A stretch of 64,000 nt of DNA. Origin: Fuerstiella sp. GTDB taxonomy: Bacteria; Planctomycetota; Planctomycetia; Planctomycetales; Planctomycetaceae. The notes beneath the pieces were generated by a model. That model was not told the origin of the DNA. It was given only the letters and a program-made list of their open reading frames with translations, and made no database searches. Both the position numbers and the translations under genes were made by a program. Positions within the stretch are counted from its first letter, which is position 1, and every line of letters starts with the position of its first letter. Location: the NCBI GenBank assembly GCA_029247265.1, contig JAQWLN010000177.1:62001-126000 (forward strand), written 5' to 3'. Positions 27,861 to 37,316 of the stretch are shown piece by piece.

Positions 27861-28347
27861 GTTCTCTATCCTTCTGCAGAATTCTGCTGCAGACTCTTGT
27901 GATGAATCTCAAGTCAGTCAGTTGATTGGAGGATGGTAAATCCGGAATTTGTATAGCGGTGCAGGAATGAAGCCGTGGAGAAGCCGTTATTCACAGAGCG
28001 ATCTGTGCAACTTTCCCAATGGCCAGCGGCTTCATTATTCGATCGACCATCAACGGCCCCGTGTGAACGGTTCCCCCGCGAATTCGATTTCGTCTTGGAA
28101 AGCTATGGGCAACACAGGATCAGGATCCAATCATTCCGACTGAACATACCGACCATTCCACATTACCGGACAATCATGACCTCTTCAAAGAGCGTCAACC
28201 TGGGCAAGGGCGGTGAAGTTTACGGAGCCTTTCTCGCAGGAACAACCGCTGACTCTGTACGGCGAAGCCATTCATCGAAAATATGCTGGTTTTTACCAGC
28301 ATATCGGGTCTAAGACCGATATCCCGTACCGCCCCCTGCAGATCCGG
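27861..28347. other. Intergenic region, about 490 bp
   Basis: Between two minus-strand genes. It holds a terminator-like hairpin at 28281-28304 (listed separately) and a small GGTCT-A-AGACC palindrome just beside it. The plus-strand ORFs at 27949-28313 are not protein-like. Confidence 0.45.
28277..28304 (-). terminator. Rho-independent-like terminator
   Basis: On the minus strand a perfect 9-bp stem, ATATGCTGG / CCAGCATAT with a 6-base loop, runs into TTTT. It lies about 45 bp beyond the stop of the 28348-29445 gene, the right place to end that transcript. The stem is AT-rich, so strength is uncertain. Confidence 0.6.
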
Positions 28348-29445
28348 CTACTTGAGTAATTTGATCCACGAAACCTGAGTAATCAGGTGGTTGATGGATG
28401 CGAACGATATGTGAGCGTTGGTGGCATACCGTGGTGTCGAGTTGGCGGGAAATGTCGCTAGGGTGGCGTCGCCAACAAGAAAGACGTTGAAGTCTTTCGA
28501 CAGATTCTCGTAGCCTGCCGTCGTTTTGCAGAAACACATGTCGGTGGCATATCCGGTCAGCAGGATATGGCGAATGTCATGCTGCTGCAGGAATTCTTTC
28601 AGTGGGGCGTATCCTTCCACGTCGAAGATCAGCACGTCGTCGGGTTCTGCAGTCACGCTGCTGTGAATGGGCACAGGTAATTGCCAAAAGCCCGCACCGT
28701 TGAAGTCGTTGTGTGCGGTGAGTCCGGGAAAGCTGCGAAAGTAGTCAATGACGGGTGTGTGCTGAGACAGGCGAAATTCGGCGGGTAACGGTTTGCTGGT
28801 GTAGTCGAATTCATTGAGTTTTTCGGCCAGTAGTTTTCTCGCGGAGGCCCGCTCATCTGCTGTCGGAGTGTAGTCGAGCGTGCGATACAGTTTTTTTCGG
28901 ATCGGATCCACGCCGCCAATCAGGCTGTACATGATGAATGGAACTTTGGGCCTCATTCGTTTCAGAAAGGGGTCGATCACTTCAATGGTATGTCGTCCAG
29001 CCAGATGATTCTTTTCCGGCGTGCAAAAATCCGCGGCGCCGGCCGGCTCGGGAGTCCGCCAGCCCTGAGCATCGTCAATGCCCCAGGGATGGACCATGAT
29101 CACCGCTGTGTGCCTGGAATTGAGGCGGTTCGGCATCTCAATAATACCACGAGCGTTGTATGAAAATCGCCACGCGCGAACGCTCAGGTCGGCGTCGTCA
29201 TCATTCACCAGCAGCGGTGCCTCAAATCGCCCGACTTCCTTAACCGGTTCGACGAATTCGGGATAGTCGGCCAGCAGCGGCTCCGCATTCTTTAGCGGTA
29301 CGAGTCTATTCTGATAGATTCGAGCGTCATCGGCAGCCGCGACGTGCAGCGAACACAGCAGCAGGCACAATGGAATTGTTCGGCCGGCGCTCAAACAGGG
29401 TGCTGTTGATGGGCTGTTCGTCTTTGGCGCTGAATTACCGTTCAT
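28348..29445 (-). CDS. Exported cysteine hydrolase, isochorismatase-like
   Basis: Signal peptide near the N-terminus (IPLCLLLCSLHVAAADD). The C-terminal part is isochorismatase-like: DVLIFDVEG, then HILLTGYATDMCFCKTTAGYENL with the nucleophilic Cys and FNVFLVGDATLATFP. The middle HTAVIMVHPWGIDDAQGW provides the first catalytic block, though the expected Asp is less clear. At 365 residues it is longer than cytoplasmic isochorismatases (about 200) because of an N-terminal extension and an insertion. Substrate unknown; probably an amide or acylated small molecule outside the cytoplasm. A polysaccharide deacetylase gene lies 27 bp upstream on the same strand, so the two may be one transcript. Confidence 0.75.
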   Translation of the reverse strand: MNGNSAPKTNSPSTAPCLSAGRTIPLCLLLCSLHVAAADDARIYQNRLVPLKNAEPLLADYPEFVEPVKEVGRFEAPLLVNDDDADLSVRAWRFSYNARGIIEMPNRLNSRHTAVIMVHPWGIDDAQGWRTPEPAGAADFCTPEKNHLAGRHTIEVIDPFLKRMRPKVPFIMYSLIGGVDPIRKKLYRTLDYTPTADERASARKLLAEKLNEFDYTSKPLPAEFRLSQHTPVIDYFRSFPGLTAHNDFNGAGFWQLPVPIHSSVTAEPDDVLIFDVEGYAPLKEFLQQHDIRHILLTGYATDMCFCKTTAGYENLSKDFNVFLVGDATLATFPANSTPRYATNAHISFASINHLITQVSWIKLLK

Positions 29446-29472
29446 CCTGGTCTCCGTGTTCAGTACATCTGC

Positions 29473-30492
29473 TTATGACACCCGCGAGGCGATGGTGCTG
29501 AGGCTTACTAACTCCGCTGCGTCTCCGGCATTTTTAACCAGATCGCAAATGTGGTCCACCACTTCAAATTCTGGGTCTTCCACGTACATGATGGACGGAT
29601 GGCACAGAAAATCGAACACACCCCCGTTGTCGATGGCCCATTCCACGCACTGCGTGATCGATTTCAGAAAGTATTCACGCTTCCACCGACTGGTGCGAAA
29701 TGCGCCAACATCACTGATGGGGCTCATTGGAATTTCCACCAGGCCTGTGGGATATCGGTAGGGCTGAGCTGCCTTCATGGCCTCAACGATGGAGGCGTAC
29801 ACCTCAGCACCGGGTGGCTGTTTCGGTTCGCCGTACTTGTGCGACGGATATCCGGAACTGACCCACTCGAAACCCTGTGACAGCAGCATCTGTTGCAGAT
29901 CTTCGCGCCCGTTGAGTGCTGCGTGAGAGCCACCGGGACTGCGGAAGCCCTCGGCAGTGACTCCCAGCCGTTGCTGCATCGCAGCGGACGCTAGGCGGAT
30001 GTTTTCCTGAACGATGTCTTCCACCGACTTTCCGGCGACCAGCCACGGCGACCGCTGGAATCGGAACTGCACCTGTTTCACGTCCTTTGTCCAGATGTTG
30101 ACGTGATCATAGGTGTGATTGCCGATCGGATGACCCATCTCGGCAATCTGCCGCAGCCAGCTGACGTCCTGTTGTTCCAGCACGCGACCAACACAAAAGA
30201 AATGAATCAAGCCGCCCCGTTCATGGACTCGTTTCGCGGCCTGCAGCGAATACTGTTTGGTCTGGTCGTTCAGATTGCCTTTCTGAAAATCCCACTCCAT
30301 ATTGTCTCGTGAGGGATACTGGCGGCTCATCTCCAGATCAAAGGTGATTGCAATCTGCGCTTTTCGCCTGGTCTTACTATCGGCCGAGCTCAATGCCGGA
30401 AACATGGCGACTGCCGCGGCAGTCGATGCCAGAAACGCACGTCGACTTCGTTGTGCGGAGTCAGCGACCCGGTGGATGTCTCCAGACGGCAT
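29473..30492 (-). CDS. Tat-exported polysaccharide deacetylase (NodB homology)
   Basis: Carbohydrate esterase family 4-like enzyme removing acetyl groups from a polysaccharide. A twin-arginine signal (QRSRRAFLASTAAAVAMFPALSSA) indicates export in folded form. The NodB domain shows ITFDLEMS (metal Asp), and GHPIGNHTYDHVNI with the HxxxH pair of metal ligands; AEGFRSPGGSH gives the Arg/Pro-containing motif 3. WEYFLKSITQ-like and FDFLCHPSIMYVEDPE stretches close the barrel. Substrate not predictable. Followed at 27 bp by the isochorismatase-like gene. Confidence 0.88.
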   Translation of the reverse strand: MPSGDIHRVADSAQRSRRAFLASTAAAVAMFPALSSADSKTRRKAQIAITFDLEMSRQYPSRDNMEWDFQKGNLNDQTKQYSLQAAKRVHERGGLIHFFCVGRVLEQQDVSWLRQIAEMGHPIGNHTYDHVNIWTKDVKQVQFRFQRSPWLVAGKSVEDIVQENIRLASAAMQQRLGVTAEGFRSPGGSHAALNGREDLQQMLLSQGFEWVSSGYPSHKYGEPKQPPGAEVYASIVEAMKAAQPYRYPTGLVEIPMSPISDVGAFRTSRWKREYFLKSITQCVEWAIDNGGVFDFLCHPSIMYVEDPEFEVVDHICDLVKNAGDAAELVSLSTIASRVS

Positions 30493-30585
30493 AGTTCTCT
30501 TCCGGACGAATGCTTGTGGTCGTGAAGACCAAGTCTAGCAATCAGCGGAAGCGATCCAAAGTGCGCACGGGAAAAAGCGAGCACG

Positions 30586-30603
30586 GAAAACGCCAAAGCG
30601 TTT
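30586..30603 (-). terminator. Small hairpin with T-run downstream of the DHH gene
   Basis: On the minus strand AAACGC-TTTG-GCGTTT followed by T lies about 33 bp past the DHH phosphoesterase stop. A second small repeat, TCTGAC-GTAT-GTCAGA (30625-30640), overlaps that stop. Either may act in termination; the stems are short. Confidence 0.4.
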
Positions 30604-30635
30604 CGTGTGATTCGGCACCGGAAATCTGACGTATG

Positions 30636-31601
30636 TCAGACTTCCACGGATTCCATCAGTTCAATGGACTTGTCCAGCGACTGAACGATCGTTGGTACCA
30701 GAGCGTCGGCTTCGTTGGCGGGAATCTGGCAGGTTCCGGCTGCCGCGTGACCGCCACCGCCGTGCTGCAGACAAAGACCACCAATGTCCACGGGGTTAGT
30801 GCGGCTGAGAATAGACTTACCCATGGCCAGCACTGTGGTGTCGGCCTGGCGGCTTCGCAGCAGATGAAAGGAAATGTTGCATTCCGGAAAGAGTGCATAC
30901 ACCAGAAATCGGTTGCCCGAATAGATGATGTCTTCGTTGCGGTAATCCAGCACCACAACGTTGCCGTAGACGCCTGAGCAGCGAGCAATCTGCTCCAGAA
31001 ATGCCTCGCGTTGAGAATTGTACAGGTCGATACGTTCACGCATGTCAGGCAAAGAAAGTATTTCATCAATGGAATGTGTTCGACAGTAGTCGACCAGGGC
31101 CAGCATCAGTTGGTAATTGGAGATTCGGAAGTCGCGAAAACGACCGAGCCCTGTTCTTGGGTCCATGATGAAGTTCAGCATCACCCAGTCTCGGGGATCA
31201 AGAATCTCGTCGCGACTGAAGCGGGCGGAATCGGCAATGTCGACGGCTTCCATCATTTCAGTGCTGATGTTCGTGAATCGTTCAGCGCCACCAAAATAGC
31301 CATAAACCACTCTCGCCGATGAATCAGCGTCCGGGTCCATGATGTAATTCTGTCGAACGACACTGCCGTTGCGAACGGCTTCGCTGCAATGGTGGTCGAA
31401 ACACAAATGGCAGTCCTGCACGTACGGCAGATTCGTGATGATATCGCGGGACGTGACGTCAATCAGTCCATCCTGCATGTCCTTTGGATGCACGAACGTG
31501 ATGTCGTCCAGCATCTGAAGCTCACGCAGAAGTGCAGCACACACGAGACCATCGAAGTCACTGCGTGTGATCAGTCGGTAACGAAATGTTTCAGTTGCCA
31601 T
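30636..31601 (-). CDS. DHH-family phosphoesterase
   Basis: Mn-dependent phosphoesterase of the DHH/DHHA1 superfamily (relatives include NrnA-type oligoribonucleases, RecJ and exopolyphosphatases). Motif I RSDFDGLVCAALL, the DHH motif LCFDHHCSEAV near residue 70, and the C-terminal DHHA1 block LQHGGGGHAAAGTCQI are clear. No signal peptide; 321 residues is usual for the NrnA-like branch. The exact role (nanoRNA, cyclic dinucleotide or polyphosphate breakdown) cannot be assigned from sequence. Confidence 0.88.
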   Translation of the reverse strand: MATETFRYRLITRSDFDGLVCAALLRELQMLDDITFVHPKDMQDGLIDVTSRDIITNLPYVQDCHLCFDHHCSEAVRNGSVVRQNYIMDPDADSSARVVYGYFGGAERFTNISTEMMEAVDIADSARFSRDEILDPRDWVMLNFIMDPRTGLGRFRDFRISNYQLMLALVDYCRTHSIDEILSLPDMRERIDLYNSQREAFLEQIARCSGVYGNVVVLDYRNEDIIYSGNRFLVYALFPECNISFHLLRSRQADTTVLAMGKSILSRTNPVDIGGLCLQHGGGGHAAAGTCQIPANEADALVPTIVQSLDKSIELMESVEV

Positions 31602-32089
31602 GATGAAATTCCTTGTCCGGGACGGACCTCAGGTCGATTTAAGTTCGCGTTCGGAACTGATTGGTCAGTTGGTGCAGGTCGCTGCATTGATCGGCGAAAT
31701 AGCAGCCAGTTGATTATTGATCAGGATGTTTGGAATGACGAGGAAATCCACTGGTCGGTTGCCGATACGAGATCCCTGTGCAGTGAGCATAAGTCAGGAA
31801 TTACTCCCGGTCTGCGATCCGGCTGCCATGGCGATGGGTGAGGCGGAATCGCATCATCTCGCATCAAGTTAGTGCGATTGTGCTGAATATGCGGACGGTC
31901 TGAACGGGCATGATTCCGGCATCTGCCCAGGCAAAACAAGAACGCTCTGCTTGACGTACCACGTGTTTTGGCGACTGTCGCCGCCATTTGGCGGACTCAG
32001 TCCAGTTTTCTCAGCCCCTGATTGGAGACTCAGACGGGCCGTTGCAACAATGGGAACATTGACCATCTTCTCTTAACAAAGACTCAATC
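31602..32089. other. Intergenic region, about 490 bp
   Basis: Divergent gap between the DHH gene and the sulfatase gene. It presumably carries both promoters. No gene or marked repeat seen; the listed minus-strand ORFs lack protein character. Confidence 0.45.
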
Positions 32090-33568
32090 ATGAAATTCGT
32101 CCCTGTTGCTGCTGGACTGCTGCTCTGCCTGACGGCACTCTGCAGCGCGGCCGCGGCGTCCGCCAAACCGAATATTCTGTTTATCGCCATTGATGACCAG
32201 AACGACTGGATTGGCTGCTTGAACGGTCATCCGCAGATTCAGACTCCGCATATCGATGCCCTGGCGGAACGGGGCACTGTGTTTCTGAATGCTCACTGCC
32301 AGTCGCCACTTTGCAATTCGTCTCGAACGAGTCTGATGACAGGTCGCCGTCCATCATCGACAGGCGTCTACGGATTGGCTCCGTGGTTTCGAGACGTCGA
32401 AGAACTGAAAGACATCGTGTCGTTGCCACAGCATTTGCGGAATAACGGATACACGGCGCTGACCACCGGAAAAATTTATCACGGTGGTTATGGTCGCCGA
32501 CCGAATAAGGACGATGAATTCGATGTGATCGGACCGCCTCCCGGCGTGGGAGTTCGTCCGAAGCAGAAGCTGGTGCAGACGCCGTCCCCCCACCCGTTGG
32601 TTGACTGGGGCGTGTTTCCTCATAAGGACGAGGACAAGGGCGACTGGCGAGTCGCTTCGTGGGCCGTCGACGAACTGGCGAAACAACAGGACGAGCCATT
32701 CTTTCTTTCTGTCGGATTCTTACTGCCACACGTCCCCTGTTACGCGACGCAGAAATGGTTCGATCTGTACCCCGAAGAAACGCTCCAGCTGCCACCGTTC
32801 CAGGCCAACGACCGGGACGACACGCCACGCTTCAGCTGGTACATGCACTGGAAGCTGCCGGAACCACGCCATAAGTTTCTGATTGAGGCAAATCAGTGGA
32901 AGAACATCGTCCGATCGTACCTCGCCTGCACCAGTTTTGTGGACAGTCAGGTCGGCCGTGTTCTGCAGGCTCTGGAGAAAAGCGGTAAAGCAGACAACAC
33001 CATTGTTGTGCTTTGGTCAGACCACGGCTGGCATCTTGGCGAAAAACTAATCACCGGCAAGAACACGTTATGGGATCGTTCCACTCGGGTTCCGCTGATC
33101 TTTGCAGGACCAGGAGTGGCGGCAGGCGGGCGTTGCGAGCAGCCGGCAGAACTGCTGGACATGTATCCGACGCTGTCAGAGTTGTGTGGATTGGAAGCAC
33201 CTGAAGGCCTGGAAGGACACAGCCTGATGCGTCAACTGCAGGACGCCACTGCGGAACGTGACTGGCCTGCGATCACAACACACAACCATGATAATCATGG
33301 AATCCGCACAAGGGACTGGCGATATATTCAGTATGCAGACGGCAGTGAAGAGCTGTATCACATGAAAGATGATCCAAACGAGTGGAAGAATCTGGCCGGT
33401 GCCGCAGAATACGCAGACGTTGTTAAGCGACATCGCAAGTGGGTTCCGGAAAGTCGTCAGCCTGTTCCGGGAAGCCGGCATCGAATTCTGCTGTACGGGG
33501 CCGACGGCAGCGTTAACTGGGAGGGCGAAGACGTTGCTGCGGACGATCCGGTTCCTGAACTTGAATAG
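32090..33568 (+). CDS. Exported sulfatase, iduronate-2-sulfatase-like
   Basis: Formylglycine-type sulfatase acting on sulfated polysaccharides outside the cytoplasm. Signal peptide at residues 1-24 (LLLCLTALCSAAAASAKP), metal-binding ILFIAIDDQNDW, active-site block CQSPLCNSSRTSLMTGR, VLWSDHGWHLGEKLITGKNTLWDRSTRVPLI and a C-terminal LYHMKDDPNEWKNLA. The architecture is that of the iduronate-2-sulfatase-like group abundant in planctomycetes. The signature reads C-N-S-S-R; Pro of the canonical CxPxR is Ser, which could affect maturation of the Cys to formylglycine. Start is ATG with an in-frame SP; separate promoter likely. Confidence 0.92.
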   Translation: MKFVPVAAGLLLCLTALCSAAAASAKPNILFIAIDDQNDWIGCLNGHPQIQTPHIDALAERGTVFLNAHCQSPLCNSSRTSLMTGRRPSSTGVYGLAPWFRDVEELKDIVSLPQHLRNNGYTALTTGKIYHGGYGRRPNKDDEFDVIGPPPGVGVRPKQKLVQTPSPHPLVDWGVFPHKDEDKGDWRVASWAVDELAKQQDEPFFLSVGFLLPHVPCYATQKWFDLYPEETLQLPPFQANDRDDTPRFSWYMHWKLPEPRHKFLIEANQWKNIVRSYLACTSFVDSQVGRVLQALEKSGKADNTIVVLWSDHGWHLGEKLITGKNTLWDRSTRVPLIFAGPGVAAGGRCEQPAELLDMYPTLSELCGLEAPEGLEGHSLMRQLQDATAERDWPAITTHNHDNHGIRTRDWRYIQYADGSEELYHMKDDPNEWKNLAGAAEYADVVKRHRKWVPESRQPVPGSRHRILLYGADGSVNWEGEDVAADDPVPELE

Positions 33569-33712
33569 TGTTGTGACACAGGCCTGGTCCGTGGCCACGA
33601 GTTGTGCAGCAGAACGAAAATTCGACATTTGCAGCCTGCTTCATCGTTTCTACCGAAGACTCAGGCAATTCCTTAACTCTGATCGGCCGGATTATTCCGG
33701 CCTTACCATATC

Positions 33713-34840
33713 ATGAAATTTACTGTTCCCGATATCGATTCGCAGATTCTTGACTCGTTGCACAGTCCGTCGCTGGTCGTCTTTGCCGACCAGGTGCGCG
33801 CCAACATCGACCGAATGATCGCGACTGCAGGTTCTGTCGACAGGCTTCGTCCTCACTGCAAAACGCACAAGATGTCAGAAGTCGTGAAGATTCTTCTTCA
33901 GAAGGGCGTGACACGACACAAAGCGGCGACAGTGGCTGAGGTCGAAATGCTGGCCGACGCCGGGGCAAAGGATATATCCTTTGCCTACAACCCGGTTGGC
34001 CCGAATATTTCGCGCGTTGTTGAACTGGCACGGAAGTATCCCAACGTCAAACTTACTGTGACCGCAGACCACCCTGCTCCGCTGCGCCAACTGTCAGCTG
34101 CAATGGTCGCTGCCGACCTTCGGGTCGGTGTGATGCTGGATGTGGACACGGGGCTGCATCGGACCGGCATCGCCCCGGATACAGATGCAGCGTTGCAGTT
34201 ATATCAGTCCATTGAGGATCTGGATGGGCTGACGCCTGCCGGGTTCCATGTGTACGACGGTCACCAGCACCAGGAATCGCTGGATGAACGCAGAGCTGCA
34301 GTGCTGTCCGAATGGCCAAAGGTCCTCGACCTGAAGGTGCGATGCGAGCAGGCCGGCCTTTCGGTTCCGGAGTTGCTGTGTGGTGGCACGCCGACGTTTC
34401 CTCTGTATGCGGAACTGGATGACCCGGCAATTCTGCTCAGTCCGGGAACAGGTATTTTTCATGACGTTGGTTATGGCGGACATTTTCCGGACCTGGACTT
34501 TGTTCCTGCCGCTGCCGTGGTCGCGCGAGTGATCAGTCGGCCGACGCCGGACCGCATTACTCTGGACCTGGGCAACAAATCGGTCGCCGCCGATCCACCG
34601 AAAGGCCAGCGAGTTTACTTTCCGGATCTGCCGACCGCGTCACAGGTGATTCACAACGAAGAACATCTGGTTTTGGAAACACCGGATGCCGAGAAGTTTC
34701 AACCTGGCGATGTTTTGCTCGGCATTCCCACTCACATCTGCCCGACCAGTGCGCTACATCAGGATGTTGCGGTGATTGATCAGGGCAAGCTGGTCGGTTC
34801 GTGGGACGTGACTGCCAGAAACCGGCGGATTACGATTTAG
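33713..34840 (+). CDS. D-threonine aldolase / D-serine dehydratase-like PLP enzyme (DSD1 family)
   Basis: Fold-type III PLP enzyme with an alanine-racemase-like barrel. The PLP lysine is in RPHCKTHKMSEV near residue 47. The C-terminal beta domain ends with the HxC zinc motif (GIPTHICPTSALH), typical of D-threonine aldolases and eukaryotic-type D-serine dehydratases. GTPTFP and GTGIFHDVGYG are conserved substrate/phosphate-binding loops. Cytoplasmic, 375 residues, normal length. Followed at 72 bp by a sugar isomerase gene. Aldolase versus dehydratase is not separable by inspection. Confidence 0.88.
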   Translation: MKFTVPDIDSQILDSLHSPSLVVFADQVRANIDRMIATAGSVDRLRPHCKTHKMSEVVKILLQKGVTRHKAATVAEVEMLADAGAKDISFAYNPVGPNISRVVELARKYPNVKLTVTADHPAPLRQLSAAMVAADLRVGVMLDVDTGLHRTGIAPDTDAALQLYQSIEDLDGLTPAGFHVYDGHQHQESLDERRAAVLSEWPKVLDLKVRCEQAGLSVPELLCGGTPTFPLYAELDDPAILLSPGTGIFHDVGYGGHFPDLDFVPAAAVVARVISRPTPDRITLDLGNKSVAADPPKGQRVYFPDLPTASQVIHNEEHLVLETPDAEKFQPGDVLLGIPTHICPTSALHQDVAVIDQGKLVGSWDVTARNRRITI

Positions 34841-34912
34841 AGCCATTCGGAAGAGACAACGACCCCGTTTACAGCCATGCCTCAGTTTCTCAGCTGAACC
34901 AAAGGAAAACCA

Positions 34913-35842
34913 ATGCCCTCGACACGTCGACATTTTCTCTCGGCCGCCGCGACAACAACAGCCTGCAGCCTTCTTCCGTTTTCTGCCTCATTAAAGGCTC
35001 CGGCTGCCGATCCTCCCGTGCGTAACGGCCAACCACTGCTGAAACTCAGTCTTGCTGCCTACAGCTTCAACAAGTTCTTTGCCCGCCGCGGCACTCCCGA
35101 ACAAATCGCTGCCGCCGATATGACGTTGGAGAAGTTTATTGACTACTGTGCCGAACAGGAGCTTGGTGCTGCAGAGCTGACGGGGTATTACTTTCCGAAA
35201 GAAGTGACGACGGAGTATCTGCTCAGCCTGCGGCAGCGGACGCACCGACTGGGGCTGGATATTTCCGGAACGGCAATCGGCAATGACTTCTGTCTGGTGG
35301 CCGGAGAAGCCCGTGAACGGCAGCTGGCTGAGTGTCGTCGCTGGATTGACTATGCGGCGATCATGGGAGCTCCTGCAATTCGCATCTTTGCAGGCAAGGT
35401 ACCGAAGGGAGATACAGAAGAAGCTGCGGTGGAACGGTGTGTCGACGGCATTAATCAAAGCCTCGATTATGCTGCGACAAAGGGTGTTTTTCTGGCGCTG
35501 GAAAACCATGGCGGCATCACTTCAACGCCCGACCAACTGCTGAAGATCGTTGGCAATGTCAAATCATCGCCGTGGTTTGGCGTGAACTTTGACAGCGGGA
35601 ATTTTCGAACAGATGACCCGTATCGCGACCTGGCACGAATCGCCCCGTATGCCGTAAATGCACAGGTAAAGGTGATGCTGCATACCGCCGATCGAAAAAA
35701 GGCCTACCCAGCAGATTTATCGAAAGTCATCCGCATCCTGCAGCACGCCAACTATCGAGGCTACGTGGCTCTGGAATTTGAGGAGCGGAATCCGTTCGAA
35801 GAGATTCCCAAAGTGTTGAAGCAGCTTCGTGATCTGGTCTGA
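34913..35842 (+). CDS. Tat-exported sugar phosphate isomerase/epimerase-like protein
   Basis: TIM-barrel protein of the xylose-isomerase-like/AP-endonuclease-2 superfamily. The N-terminus STRRHFLSAAATTTACSLLPF is a twin-arginine signal. Barrel segments typical of the family are LSLAAYSFNKFFARRGTPEQ, FLALENHGGITSTPDQLL with a metal Glu, NFDSGNF and YVALEFEERNPFEEIP. Exported members of this family are numerous in planctomycetes and their substrates are mostly unknown. Possibly cotranscribed with the upstream DSD1-type gene. Convergent with pfk. Confidence 0.85.
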   Translation: MPSTRRHFLSAAATTTACSLLPFSASLKAPAADPPVRNGQPLLKLSLAAYSFNKFFARRGTPEQIAAADMTLEKFIDYCAEQELGAAELTGYYFPKEVTTEYLLSLRQRTHRLGLDISGTAIGNDFCLVAGEARERQLAECRRWIDYAAIMGAPAIRIFAGKVPKGDTEEAAVERCVDGINQSLDYAATKGVFLALENHGGITSTPDQLLKIVGNVKSSPWFGVNFDSGNFRTDDPYRDLARIAPYAVNAQVKVMLHTADRKKAYPADLSKVIRILQHANYRGYVALEFEERNPFEEIPKVLKQLRDLV

Positions 35843-35849
35843 CGCGGCA

Positions 35850-35879
35850 CGGCCTGCAGGCCGATGCGAGCTGACGCTC
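35850..35879. repeat. Palindrome CGGCCTGCAGGCCG plus GAGCTGACGCTC hairpin (copy 2)
   Basis: A perfect 14-bp palindrome (35850-35863) followed 4 bp later by the reverse complement of the GAGCGTCAGCTC hairpin seen at 11238. It is in the convergent gap between the sugar isomerase and pfk genes. Likely a bidirectional transcription end or a dispersed intergenic repeat. Confidence 0.5.
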
Positions 35880-35942
35880 GGAGGCTCCCGGGCCGAATCC
35901 AGAGGATGTACTACGTGGCTCAGGATCTGATTCAACAGCATT

Positions 35943-37316
35943 TCATACGTAACGAATACGCTTGCTGACGTCTGTATTGACGCTCTGGTACGGAGTTGAA
36001 AGATTGCCCGGACTAAACAGTTCGGCTCTCATGAATTCCATGTCGTCCCAGCCAATCGCATTCGTGAATATCGGTTTCAGGTATTCTTCACCGAATCCTG
36101 ATGCCTGCATCCGGTGGTTGTCATACATGGATGGGTGAACACATCGCGGGTGGATTTCACCCCACTGGTTTCGCAGTTTGTTCGCCGAAATGGAAGACAC
36201 GTCAAAGCCGTTGGCGGGGCTGTATTGCAGCGTCGCGACCGTATTGTTTTCGCCATTGACCAGCAGGCGGACCGCTTTCCCGCCAAGCTGTGGTGCATGA
36301 AAACGGTCGAACAGAATTGGCCGGCCGCCCCGCTGTGTGTGTCCCACTTTACGAGTAAAATACGCGGCTGAGGCGGGTTCGTGAGTTCTCGCACGATCAA
36401 AGAATTCGGGCTCGATCCGGTCCTGCAGGATTTTTTGCAGCGCGTCGGCGGCGCCACTGTAGCGTATATTGCCCGCCGGGTCATAGGTTGGCGTCGCGGC
36501 GCCCAGGTCGCAGCCATCCGCTGTCTTCGCGCCTTCACCCACCACAATGAGCACGTGGTGCTGCGTGTCGTAGATCTGCCGAACCCGCTGTTCAAGTTCA
36601 TCGAAATCCACAGGCACCTCCGGGATCAAAATCAGATCCGGCTGCCCATAGGCGGCACCCAGCGCGATGTAGCCGGACTGGCGGCCCATGACTTCCACAA
36701 TTCCGATTCGTCGGTGACTTTCAGCTGTCGTGCGCAAACGTCGAACACACTGGGCTACCACAAACACCGCGGTGGCATAGCCAGGAGTTGCATAGTTAAT
36801 GATGTCTTCCAGATCCATATGCTGGCGTGCACGAATCTGTACAGTTCCGAGACCGTCACCATCGTCAGTCGGCTGTTGTACCCATTCATTGGGCTCGTTC
36901 AGGTAATTGAGTCCCAGGTCGTTGTCGATGGTTTTGGGGGCCAGTACGCACTGAGTGAACTCGGCAATCGGCTGCATGCCGTTGATGGTGCCGTCGCCAC
37001 CGATACAAATCAGGCCATCCAGTTCCAACCGCTTCAGACTTCTCTTTACGATTTCAATCTGGTCAGAGTCCGGATCAATATATGTCCGCGACGACCCGAT
37101 AAGCGTCCCGCCCAGACACGGATCGAGTTCCGGAATACTGGTGAACAGCGGATTCAGGTGAACGTGCGGAACGTTGTTCGACAGCAGCCCTGCATATCCT
37201 CTCAGCAGTCCGAAGACATTGATGCTCAGGGCATTCGCCTGCTCGACAGCCCCATATATGGTTGCGTTCAGCGTTGGCGTATCACCTCCAGCAGTCAGTA
37301 TTCCGATGCGTTTCAT
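35943..37316 (-). CDS. 6-phosphofructokinase
   Basis: Phosphorylates fructose-6-phosphate in glycolysis. The start is set at MKRIGILTAGGDTPTLNA; the 76 upstream track residues lack family character. Key blocks are AGGDTPTLNA, ICIGGDGTINGM, LAPKTIDNDL and VEVMGRQSGYIALGAAY. The residue after GGD is Gly (usually ATP-using) whereas the PKTIDND lysine is the one found in PPi-type and related long-chain enzymes, so it falls in the mixed G/K class where ATP is the likely donor (established pattern, not tested). Length 457 is larger than E. coli PfkA, matching that clade. Confidence 0.92.
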   Translation of the reverse strand: MKRIGILTAGGDTPTLNATIYGAVEQANALSINVFGLLRGYAGLLSNNVPHVHLNPLFTSIPELDPCLGGTLIGSSRTYIDPDSDQIEIVKRSLKRLELDGLICIGGDGTINGMQPIAEFTQCVLAPKTIDNDLGLNYLNEPNEWVQQPTDDGDGLGTVQIRARQHMDLEDIINYATPGYATAVFVVAQCVRRLRTTAESHRRIGIVEVMGRQSGYIALGAAYGQPDLILIPEVPVDFDELEQRVRQIYDTQHHVLIVVGEGAKTADGCDLGAATPTYDPAGNIRYSGAADALQKILQDRIEPEFFDRARTHEPASAAYFTRKVGHTQRGGRPILFDRFHAPQLGGKAVRLLVNGENNTVATLQYSPANGFDVSSISANKLRNQWGEIHPRCVHPSMYDNHRMQASGFGEEYLKPIFTNAIGWDDMEFMRAELFSPGNLSTPYQSVNTDVSKRIRYV

